Assembly (NCBI GenBank): GCA_019096195.1
Contig: JAGTXK010000039.1
Location: forward strand, 62,001-126,000
Origin: Boletus sp. NGJ
Lineage: Eukaryota; Basidiomycota; Agaricomycetes; Boletales; Boletaceae
Reading direction: 5' to 3'
DNA length: 64,000 nt
Of this stretch, positions 21,460-31,211 are shown in pieces. Both the position numbers and the translations under genes were made by a program. The notes under the pieces were generated by a model that was not told the origin of the DNA, searched no databases, and was given only the letters and a program-made list of their open reading frames with translations. The stretch's first letter is position 1, and each line of letters opens with the position of its first letter.

Positions 21460-22915
21460 ACCTAGAGGGTGGTAGGACTGCCTGGCAGGTTTGGTCGAGG
21501 AGGTCTCTTGGTGTGCGTATGATGAGAAAGGCACAGGATGGTGGAAACGGAAGGAGAAAGGAGATGCACCAGACTGTCGTCAGGCCATGGTACCAAGGCG
21601 TCGAGCTGATCGGAAAAGACGAAACATGGCGACGACGCAGGCGCCCTTGGAAACACCTGTCTGACCGCTCGCTCGCTCTCGCCGACATACTGCTCCAACG
21701 CCGGACAACATCACAACATCAGTCAAGAAACCACTGCAACAACGAAACTCCCCTTGTTCAACAACTCTGGCTCGGGTCGTCGAATCGGCTGGACAATCAC
21801 TACCGGAGTTCTTCCCGTATACTAACCAATGCGCCAATGTCGGACCGCGTTACATCTGGGACCGCCGCGAATCCCTCTCGTTTCCACGAGGGCTGGACTT
21901 GGGCAAGTGCCTCGCGGAAATCAAAGGTGATGCACAGCGGTGCAACTTAGGATTCTGTCAGCGCGGACAGATCTGCGTTCAGGAACTGTGCAGTGGAGCT
22001 CAAGGAGACGCCATTCCTGATGTAACACAACTACCTCGATGTCATCCAACTCCACCACCTGCGCCACACATATGAGCGGGGTTAGAATGATACGTTTTTG
22101 CTTACCTTGGTCCATATTGGGCAGTTGCGATACGAACGGTCGAGTAGGGTATGAGAATGGTGGCGCCTCCGTCGTTGGGGTGTGAGGCGAATGGATAACC
22201 ATTGGGGGGTATCATATATCACTGCCCTCAGTTGTCATCGGCGCATCTGGTAGAACGAGAGTCCCTATGCGTTTTACGACGATAACGCCTGTTGCTCCCT
22301 TGTTCCTGGCATCCTCGTCGAATACGCCCATCCTTATTTCGCGATCGAATCAACCAGCACGACGCAGCGCAGCACCCAGAGAATCGGGTCGATTCGCAGC
22401 GCCAATGACAATTATGGGCTTGTTTTTCCGTCTTTTCCAAGACATGTCTGTAAAACATTTAGCCACACATTTCTGAGAACGCTGGAGCGGAGGGACATGT
22501 ACACCGACCGTCCATTCATGTCAAAAACTGAGTTACGATCTGTGCGCTCTCCCGTTTCGGGGTGATGGCGTCCATTTTGTCAACGAACAAAAGGCATGGT
22601 GCAACGCGCTGAAACGGTCCGGCGTCATTAGGTATCGCAGTGCCAGCGATACTGTTACAGCCCACCATAGGATCAACAGTGAATTTGATTTACCCCAGCG
22701 ATCGCGTTCGCCATTGGCAGCAGTGTTTGCCAACCCTGTGCAACAACACCGCGTGGAGGGTCAGACAGCGCGAATGTTGCTTGGTAAGCCTCAGAGGAAA
22801 CGTCAAACTCAGCTCGGAGTCCCGACAAGTCGGCACTGTTCGGCAGGCGACATTAGGGTGACGACTCAGCATGACAATCAACCAAAGAGTTGACAGAAAT
22901 CCACAGTTGCGCTGT
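21460..22915 (-). pseudogene. RIX7/NVL-type AAA-ATPase, dead copy
   Basis: Two AAA modules are visible in fragments on the minus strand. First module: DPPRGVV followed by a ruined Walker A region ending MANAIAG (about 22770-22700), then APCLLFVDKMDAITPKRESA (Walker B with E changed to K, about 22620-22550), then RPDSLGAALRRAG and FDREIRMGVFDEDARNKGAT (about 22390-22290). Second module: [14 protein letters not shown] and [16 protein letters not shown] (about 21690-21600; the Walker B DE pair is altered to DQ). RIX7/NVL remodels pre-60S ribosomes in the nucleolus and is essential, so a functional copy should exist elsewhere. Frameshifts, stops and lost catalytic residues mark this as a duplicated pseudogene. 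Confidence 0.72.
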
Positions 22916-23376
22916 TAGTCAGAGGGTATCCATAGCTGCAGTCATTCTGTCATTGCAGTACAATTCTGCTTGACGGCCATCCATATTGGCACGAATTTGT
23001 GCATGGACGATCTTAGTTTGGCAGTTGAGGTGATTGACCGAGCCTGCACCGATCGGGTGTGGGGAAGAGCAGGTAAATCATTGCAGGCAGGGCTACCATT
23101 GGCCCATCAAAGGGATCATGCTACCGACTGTGCAGCGGTTGGAAAGCGTTCCTGCCGTGCACTGTATTATGCTATCTATCCCAGGCATATGTCGGCACTC
23201 TGCGATTCCACACTTCTCGGATCTCGGTGTACGGCATACGTTGAGACTTTCCCTTTTTCTTTCTCAGGGGAGGAAATGCGTATTTATCCTGGTGGTGTCA
23301 CAGCCGCTAGCCTCCCACTTCCAGTTGTGCGTCTTGTATTCTGTTCAGCCTTAATTTGCCCCTTGGTCCTACAAAC
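22916..23376. other. Intergenic region upstream of the GMC gene
   Basis: No recognisable gene. TATTTATCC at about 23280 is a possible TATA element, about 95 bp before the GMC start codon. Confidence 0.4.
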
Positions 23377-26145
23377 ATGTCCCTGGACTTCGACATCATC
23401 TTCGCCGGAGGCAAGTTCTTTCGTACTATCTTGAGCTGGCGTGCGCTTTACTCATCCGACCCCACCCGCCAGGTGGAACAACTGCCTGTGTCATCGCAGG
23501 CCGATTAGCTGCCGCAGACCCCTCTCTCAAGATCCTCATCGTCGAGAGCGGCCAGCACTCGCGCGACGTCCCTATCCATGTCCACCCTTGCAGATGCGTC
23601 GAGCACCTCGCACCGTACGCCACCACCCTCTCCTCCCACGTTGGCAAGCCGAGCATGCACCTCGACGGACGTACTCCAGTCATCCAGTCTGGCAGAGCCG
23701 TGGGCGGCGGTTCTGCTGTTAATTGTAAGTCGTCAGCAGCGAACTGTACGTACCAGTGTTTCATCCGGTTCGCTCCCCTGGCACATAATTCACGTTCATC
23801 TCTCTGGCTCTTCGTCTTCGGATACAGTCATGATGTACGTGAGAGGCGCCGCATCGGACTACGACGATTGGGAAGCGTTGGGCAACAAAGGTTGGGGATT
23901 TAATCAGGTTCTTCCCCTGGTTAGGAAGGTAAACACCTCAAGAAGCCACAACGAGATGATTCATAACCAAGTTACGTAGCTCGAAACGTTCACACCCTTG
24001 TCGGACAGATCAAACCCACGGTTACTCGGGACCAATCCAGATATCTGCTGGTGGAATTGACCTTGGGTTCGGAAGCCAATTCTTGAACGTGGGAAGCGCA
24101 TACGATCCGGGCCGTCCACAGGTCGACGATAGCAATGACTTCAAGACTGCAAATGCGTACAGCATGTGAGTGTTTTGATTCGGTCGACAAGCGGACTTAC
24201 CTCCTTTCTGTCCACCAGCCATGTTACAAGTAAGCTTTCAGCGGAAACAGCTCATATTTTTGCCGGCTGATCCGCCATTGACTGGAGATATATCGACCCC
24301 GTGACCGGAAAGCGCTCCGATGCTGCTTCCCGATACCTATACCCGCACTCAGGAAATCCGAATTTGAAGATCGTGGTTCGGAAGCGGGTCAAACGCGTCA
24401 TTATCGAGTACGTTGCACCTGAAATCATTATATATATGAAATGACTCATGCAATTGATAGGAATGGACGTGCAGTCGGTATTGAATATACGACAGATGGG
24501 ATATCATGCCAAGGCAGGGACGAGCCGGTTGCGGTGAAGGCCACCAAGTTGGTGGTTGTTTCTGCGGGAGCCTTTGGTTCCCCTGTCCATCTTGGAACGG
24601 TCAGGGATTGGCGCTCCGTCCGTCCTGGAGAAGAACAACATCGATGTCCTGGTTGATCTGCCTGGTGTTGGAGAAAACTACCAGGGTATGTCGGCGCATT
24701 GGAGTATTCTTGTTTCAAAATGACCCGAGTTGTTTTAGACCATTTCGGTGCTCGTGCGGCGTTCTACGCTTCAGACGAGACTGAAACGATGGATGATGTA
24801 TGGAGTGACCCTGAGGCAATCGCTAGTGAGTATCAATTCAGTCATACGAGGCAGGGTGTCATGTTCAACACGGTTGTCAGTACGGGTAAAAGAATGGGAG
24901 GAGAATGGAACAGGGAAAATTGCTACCGAAGTCTGCCACCATGTGTTCTCCTCCCTCTCATTGAGTTGCTGAGTCTTTTCATCACAGTGGGATCGAAGCC
25001 ATCGTGAAAGTGCGCCCGACAGCAAAACAGTTGAGATCCGCTGGGCCCGAATTACAATCGAGATGGGAGAGATTCTTTCAGTACAGTCCGGACAAGCCCA
25101 TGGGCACGATCGCACCATGTGCAGGGTAGGTTACAATCGCATCCTGGGTCTGTGATTAGTTTACCTTGGTTGTCGTTCACTAGGTTGCGCTTCATGCCAC
25201 TTGGTCGGAAATATCTCGGCGGGCTCTACCATACTGTAAGGGCGTACGGCAGCTCTGTGTCTCATCCATCGCTCTGACATTGGCATTCGAGCTGTATCCA
25301 GAGTCGATTGGTAGTGCGCACATCACGTCCGGCGAAGATGCGAACTCACCTCTGGACTTTGACCCTGAGATTATCTCTAAGTATGCTTTCCACCACCTCC
25401 GCTGCCGTGTGCTTTGCCCATGAAATTGATCACCAGAGCTGGTGATGTCGCGCAGCTCGCTCTGTTGTACAAGATGACACGCGAACTCCTCAGGCGTATG
25501 CCTGCATATCGCGGAGAGGTGGCTGCCTTTCATCCGAAATTTCCACCCGGTAGTCCTGCCGCTTGTAGAGAGTCGGAGAACCCTGTGCCGATTGATGCAC
25601 CAGATATTGTGTACTCTGATGCGGACGATGAGGCTATCGCGAAATTCCATCGCGATACAGGTGAGTCATCCCGTCGGATCTTGTCGTTGCTATTGGTGAG
25701 CCCTTCCCCGCACGGCTGATGTAGTATACGCGGTCTGGCACTCGGTTAGTTCCCCAACGAACTTGTTTTCCCTAAATGTCATTGATGCACGGGTTAATCT
25801 AGCTCGGGACGTGTGCCATGAAACCGCGTAGTAAAGGAGGGGTGGTCGATGCGCGCCTGAACGTATACGGTGTGGAAGGCCTCAAGGTCGCGGGTACGTG
25901 ATATATAAAACTGTCCTCAACCGGTACCTACCCTTTTTTTTGACGATGGGTTCACAAGACATGTCCATCTGCCCGACCAGCGTTGGGAACGTACGTGATA
26001 CTCTTTCTATAGGACGTGAAGGTCAATTATTGATGTTGCTGATTGTTCGTTGCTTTCTGGTTAGAATACATACTCCACTGCGTTGTTGATCGGGGAGAAG
26101 GCGGCGGCCATTATTGCAGAGGATCTAGGCGTGAAAACTATGTGA
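23377..26145 (+). pseudogene. GMC alcohol (methanol-type) oxidase, spliced, one apparent frameshift
   Basis: This is an FAD-dependent GMC oxidoreductase of the alcohol/methanol oxidase type (CAZy AA3_3-like), which oxidises primary alcohols to aldehydes with release of H2O2. The start MSLDFDIIFAGG is split from the FAD-binding loop (GGTTACVIAGRLAA) by an intron. SGRAVGGGSAVN, then MMYVRGAASDYDDWEALGN, SGPIQISAGGIDLGFGSQF, IDPVTGKRSDAASRYLYPH, VVVSAGAFGSP, ILERSGIGAPSVLEKNNIDV and SAHITSGEDANSPLDFDPEI follow in order. The C-terminus has LGTCAMKPRSKGGVVDARLN, DMSICPTSVGN and YSTALLIGEKAAAIIAEDL. Roughly ten short introns are needed. Between GAFGSP and ILERS one extra base shifts the frame (about 24587), so the copy is probably dead unless this is a sequencing error. 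No secretion signal is seen, as usual for intracellular alcohol oxidases. Confidence 0.8.
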
Positions 26146-26204
26146 TACATAGCGGGAGGTGTAGCTTCTCCAGAGCGTTACGGAAATGTAGCTACATACC
26201 GAAG

Positions 26205-26375
26205 CAGAGGTAGACTTGTCCATCTGTCCGGGCAACGTTTGGCAACATGCCTGTCCGAGGCGACTAACTGACAATTTCCCTTGTTACAATACGAACTCTA
26301 GTGCGTCGTTGGCCGGGGGAGATGGTTGCGGCCATTGAGGAACTGGGAGCGGTCCCTCAAGTAACGATTATCCTG
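26205..26375 (+). pseudogene. Fragment of a second GMC oxidase copy (last exons)
   Basis: GACTTGTCCATCTGTCCGGG and, after an intron-like gap, AATACGAACTCTAGTGCGTC repeat the last two exons of the neighbouring GMC gene (DMSICPTSVGN / NTYSTALL) with many differences. The fragment is therefore the tail of a tandem duplicate whose body is lost. Confidence 0.65.
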
Positions 26376-27176
26376 GTATTAGAAGGTAGTCCGTTCAGGA
26401 GTGAGTCAGGTGGCAGTGCTGGCGGCACATCTTCTCGTCATTGCCAGTGAGCTGGCTCCCTCGCATCGCGCGCCTCGCCTGCTCCTCCCTATGAGCCACC
26501 GTTGCGATCGTACTTCACGGAATTCAGCCTACCTTATGGGGTTCCAAGGACCAGAGCCTCAGGCCTCACCGACAACCAGGAGGGACAAGACGTGGGTAAT
26601 CTACCAGGAAAAATTAGGCCCATCCCAAAGACAGATTAACCCTGAACAGCAAAGCCATGACCATGACGAACGCGCCTCGGAATACAGCTTTTTCACATAT
26701 AAATTCTTCAGGACGCGCCGAATTCACCACTCAACTCTTGAACCTCATCGAAGACCTCCCCACGCGCTGTGCGATGGCCATCTTCTAACTCGTTTCCGGA
26801 CATGCACCCTTCCAGCTCAGGTTCAACCGTCTACATCACTCCAGTGGAAACGGAAAATCCTTTCCCCACCTTGCCTCATGATGCAGCGGCCCAATTCAAA
26901 TGTGCAGCTTGATCATCTGCATCAACGTCCCGCAGACATTCTTTTGGGGTTTTCAGCATCATATTCTCATCGATGACAAGGATACCTTCAACGTGAAGCG
27001 GGATATATATCGTGGTTTAGCCTTGACAATTCAACGCAAGCTCCAAGATCGTTTCGGTAGGCTCATAACACGGATACAAATGTCTAGGTCACGGCCCGAT
27101 ACTAATACAACTTGCTGAAGCTTTACACGCACAACTACATATTGTTTGTTCTTGTCCACACTCCCTCACCGTCTAT
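26376..27176. other. Intergenic, no recognised gene
   Basis: A 191-codon plus frame (26401-26976) has biased, low-complexity composition and no motif. I see no family in any frame. Confidence 0.4.
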
Positions 27177-27725
27177 TCAGATCTCGCCCAGTTCCCATGC
27201 TTCTAAGAGGCACGACATCTGCGTCTGCAATGCCCCCAAAGTTAGGTTCACGTCCGTATATAGCTCGGGATCATTGAGCCCCTTCAATACCTCATACACC
27301 CAGGTCTGGCAGTTCCAGGTCCACCGGTGACGAACCACTGGCACGAGGGCAATATGGTTCAGCAGGTCATCCAACCGAGCCGGCGAGACATATCCGATGA
27401 CGTGGCCGCCTCGCCAGTCGTCGCGCTCTTGGAGCGGGATATTGAAACAATCTTGTGTCGTGAATGTGTTCATGTCGCCAACGATCTCGTGGCTGTTCCC
27501 GCGTCGAGCGGACGTGCGGACGATGATAGCCCAGTGCAAGGGTATTGGACAGCCTGGGATGTACTCGCCACGCCAGTACTGGACGACTTCGATGGGGAAG
27601 AAGCCTGGAGGGACCTGCACGGGGTCGAGTATTGTTGGTAGAAGGGATTCTGGGGCGAAGGATGCTGGGGAATAATGAGATAGAGAGTCCACGACGCACA
27701 AGAGCGACTTACAGCTTCCAGACAT
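27177..27725 (-). CDS. Small HWA/NCxxW protein, copy 1
   Basis: This small fungal protein of unknown role has a conserved His in LHWAIIVRT, the stretch HEIVGDMNTF, then DDWRGGHVIGYVSPARLDDL and a conserved Cys in WNCQTWVYEVLKGL. The order H then C with flanking aromatics recalls small Agaricomycete families of the DUF6914 kind and a possible NlpC/P60-like fold; that is inference. The start MSGS at 27725 is chosen by comparison with copy 2. In copy 2 a GTAAGT intron follows codon 4. Here the same donor exists, but joining to the equivalent acceptor would make a stop, so either the intron is retained (the frame stays open) or an acceptor 15 nt upstream (CCCCAG/CATCC) is used. It ends at 27177. 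Confidence 0.7.
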   Translation of the reverse strand: MSGSCKSLLCVVDSLSHYSPASFAPESLLPTILDPVQVPPGFFPIEVVQYWRGEYIPGCPIPLHWAIIVRTSARRGNSHEIVGDMNTFTTQDCFNIPLQERDDWRGGHVIGYVSPARLDDLLNHIALVPVVRHRWTWNCQTWVYEVLKGLNDPELYTDVNLTLGALQTQMSCLLEAWELGEI

Positions 27726-28716
27726 CGTGTGGGATGAGGTCAGTACTGTAAGGGTTGGAGCTGATGAGAGAGGACTGATATTTTTCACCGATCCTGAGGA
27801 GACGCCACCTTTTATACCGCACTGGCCTCATCCATTCTCTTTGTTCGCTGTGAGTGGGGATCAATTGGACTGTGAGCACCTTTCACGAGCACGCCTCCTT
27901 TGTCATACCAATGGGGTCGTCATTCAAGCTGTGGTATTGGCGCTTTGACGTCGTTCCATGTGACGACTGATTATCAAGTGATATCGGTGGCATAGACAAG
28001 CATGAACAATGCAGGAAAACGGGGGATCATGATCTGATCCATCGGTCTATCCTACTGTGGAGCTAATGAGTACTGGGCAATTACACAATGGAGCCTGGTA
28101 CTACGCCGGGTATTCCCAGTTAGTCGCCCTTGGGCAGACGATACAAGACTCACAATAAGAGATCCGTCCCTGCATTGTGCTGTCTTGTTCCGTCGTTGAC
28201 GTCAGCATCAAAACGCTCAGGGAGATTTCCAGAATTGCTTACCACCGTCGTCAGAGTTTTGCCATGTAAAAAACTCTACCTGTAATCAATCGTGTTCTGA
28301 ATGTACCCACTCATCCTCCGTCCCGAGAGCCATGTGCGCTTTCTTGGGTTCTGTCGATGGACTCATGGAGATCTAGAGTGGACACCGCTGAAAGTGGCTA
28401 ACCCCCGCGGGGTGACTCAGACTGGTATCACGTTCTGGCCTCTGTAGAGCATTGGATATTGAGGTTTTCCGATACTGCATCGCAAACCTTCCAAGTCAGC
28501 TTGGATATTTTTCGCGAATATTGGTTTCGAACATCTGCATTTCTACTTGCGCATCGGTCAAAGATGAATGGGGAAACGACCCTCAACTCGGACCCGAGCT
28601 ATTGAGCTGATCATGAAGCCAATGACGCTTTGGCTTTGCCGACGAATTCATTTGCGCGAAAAGATGTTACATAACATCGTTCACAATCACTTTGGACCAG
28701 GCCTTCCTTGCTCCGC
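27726..28716. other. Intergenic region between the tandem copies
   Basis: The first 100 bp upstream of copy 1 share short stretches (GGAGCTGATG) with the upstream region of copy 2, so the duplication includes the promoter. The rest shows no gene that I recognise. Confidence 0.4.
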
Positions 28717-29285
28717 TCAGATATCGGCCACCTCCCAGGCATCCAAAAGGCACCACATCTGCGTCTGCAACGTCCCAAAGCTCATGTTCGCGTCCGTATA
28801 CAGCTCGGGATCCCTGAGCCCCTTCAACGCCTCGTACACCCAGTTCTGGCAGTTCCAGCCGAACCGATGACGTACCACTGGTACGAGCGCGATATGATTC
28901 AGCAGATCATCCAACCGAGCGGGCGAGACGTATCCGATGACATGGTTGCCTCGCCAATCGCCGCCCTTTAGGAGCGGGATATCGAAGCGGTCTTGCGTCG
29001 CGTAGGTGTCTATGTCACCGACGATCTCGTGGCAGTTTCCGCGTTCGGGGGACGTGCGGACGATGATGGCCCAGTGTAAGGGTAAAGGATGGCGCGGCCG
29101 GTACTCCCCGCGCCAGAACTGCACAACTTCGATGGGAAAGTAGCCTGGGGGGACGCGCACGGGGTCGAGTACGGTTGGAAAAGGTGATTCTGGGGTAAGA
29201 GAGGTGGGCGCTGGGGTGATGATGAGACAAAGTGCCGACGACGCGCGCGCAAAGATTTTGAGAATGACTTACTGCTTCCAGACAT
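28717..29285 (-). CDS. Small HWA/NCxxW protein, copy 2 (two exons)
   Basis: This is a tandem paralogue of 27177-27725. Exon 1 is 29285-29273 (MSGS and one base), the intron 29272-29190 has GTAAGT and CCCCAG ends, and exon 2 is 29189-28717. Together they make 486 nt, 161 residues, in one frame. Key parts are SPFPTVLDPVRVPPGYFPIE, LHWAIIVRTSPERGNCHEI, DDLLNHIALVPVVRH and WNCQNWVYEALKGLRDPELY. The pair is roughly 75% identical by eye over the core. Function is unknown; the conserved His and Cys could be catalytic. Confidence 0.78.
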
Positions 29286-29736
29286 GGGTATGGCAAGAAC
29301 TTTGTATTTTCAAGGGTGGGGAGCTGATGGAGATTGGGCTCAAGTCTTTCGCAGGCGTTTTTTTATATCGCAGGACCAGCTATTCCCATTGTTCGACTTG
29401 GATAGAAATCGGTTTGTTTCAGCACCAAAGCAGTACACCTCGTAAGCTTGTTGTGTTCTGTGGGCGCATTGACACTTTTGCATATCATGACTGATCAATA
29501 TTACTATATAGAACCATGCCTCCAGCGGACGAAAGCACACGTCCGCATCGTCGACCACAACACACAATGCACATTTTCGCAACGATCCATCACCCTTACC
29601 CCAGAGTTGACTTCTTCGGGTGGGCCATATCCATAATTTGGAAAGATACACGTTCAATTTACTTTCCGAGTTCGACAAAAAGAGACAACGACAGGCGGGC
29701 ATGTACGTCCCATATCCACGACCCAAACCCGCGCCT
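29286..29736. other. Intergenic, no recognised gene
   Basis: This is the promoter side of copy 2 and the 3' flank of SDH3. Short frames only. Confidence 0.4.
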
Positions 29737-30379
29737 TTACAACCACACGAGGTACGCGGTCGAAAGTGCCGTCGCACCGAGGACGGCATATCCAGCGTTA
29801 TAGGCACCTTTCACGCTCATGACTAGACCGCAACGATAAAAGTCAGCCTCATCGTGACCTGGCAAAAAAAAAAAAAAGCAAGGGGAAGTGGGGGGCATAG
29901 ACGTACATTTACCCATATCCCACGCGAGATGGCGGACGCCATTCCACGTATGAAACGCAAACGGCGCTGCAAGCACCACCTTGGCAGACGTCTTCACATA
30001 GTCGGGTAATCCCGCCACGAACTCAATCACGTGGGCACTGTCGAACGTGCCAGGGGCAATGAGGTATGCGAGGGAGAATCCGTAGAGGACTGCAACGTCG
30101 TAGCGTCAATATGAGAGGTTGCGCGTGCAACGAACATGTCGCGTCAAAAACCCGACAAAAGGGAAACTCACGTGCACTGAGTCCTCCACCGGCCACTCGG
30201 TGTGCGATAGAACCCAACCACGTCAATTGGGGCTGATAAATAGTAAAATGAGGACTCGAAGGCCGCTTCAAGCGTTGTTCATTCAAGATCCCTTCCGAGG
30301 CGGACGGAGGAAGCGATTGTGTCTGTACACCGCTAAGAACACACACGCACAAGAGAATTAAAAGGCCAATTGAGTCCAT
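29737..30379 (-). CDS. sdh3: Succinate dehydrogenase cytochrome b subunit (SDH3/SdhC)
   Basis: This is the membrane anchor of mitochondrial complex II, which passes electrons from succinate to ubiquinone. Exon 30322-30172 encodes [37 protein letters not shown] and [12 protein letters not shown] (the S-x-x-H-R motif). Exon 30089-29913 encodes [16 protein letters not shown] and [15 protein letters not shown], with the haem/quinone-site His residues. Exon 29822-29737 encodes [20 protein letters not shown] and the last membrane helix. These three exons sum to 414 nt in one frame. The intron at 29912-29823 holds a run of T (poly-A on the plus strand). The 5' end is unsure: an in-frame ATG at 30379 gives a hydrophobic leader, but a spliced first exon ending at about 30408 (upstream to about 30480) with a mitochondrial presequence is more likely. 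Confidence 0.87.
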
Positions 30380-30479
30380 GCCGTGCGACCATGCAAATGC
30401 AAAAAGTAGTTGTACCGTTTCCCAATCGCAGATCGCAGCGCGACCTGATTCCTAACTACTGAAGCAACAGCTTCGCAAT

Positions 30480-31211
30480 GTCAGCACGCAGACGACCTCT
30501 CAAGTTCTTCCGATCACGCACCGAATTTTCGCGCAAATGCGGCTCGTCTGAGAGAGGGGGAAAGACCGACAACGGCACGGGTGGACATGGCGGTTCAGCT
30601 GTAAACTGTGTTCGACGACGACGAGAACGGATAATGTGTGAGTTTGGAGAAGTGAGGTTCAAGCGTGGGAACGTTTTCTCTTCGCCCCCCGATGGAATCA
30701 CACGCCTGTTGACTCTCGTCGCAGCTGGCATCTATAAGTTAACTTGGATCTACTGAATGAATAGATATATGATACTCGGGAGCAAGATGGTCAGCACCCA
30801 GACGTGCAAAACTAATGCTAAACGGGATCATGATGTATAGGTAATGGTAGACATCCTGTAGCGACAAATTACAAGTATGGCACCTGGGTCGAGCGCTCAA
30901 CTAAACGAGCGACAGAGAAGGTCCGCAAACATTTATACCTGTAGATAGCAATGTCAACGAGCAATGGTCGGTGGGGTGGTTCATTTGGTTTATGTAGTCA
31001 AATGAGAGATGGGTCTGAATCGATGGATGAATCGTAAACGTGTGACAGATGCATTGGATGAGGCCTAGGAGGCAGCTGCGTAATATACGGGGAAAGGGGC
31101 AACAGCTGTATACTGAGCCATGGAGTGCTTTCAATGGAAGGTCTGTAGCGCGGTGGGAGGTCGAGGAAGAAAAAGTACAATGGAAATAATTAGTAACAGC
31201 GACGAGAAGGG
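30480..31211. other. Intergenic between SDH3 and the Mub1/SamB gene
   Basis: Overlapping frames on both strands at 30456-30756 (about 91 residues each) have no recognisable motif, and one may include SDH3 5' sequence. Nothing is recognised at 30760-31211, the 3' flank of the Mub1/SamB gene. Confidence 0.4.

Noticed and set aside
26401-26976. 191-codon frame after the GMC gene
   Set aside because: The composition and lack of any motif, with equally long frames nearby in other phases, suggest chance in GC-rich sequence.
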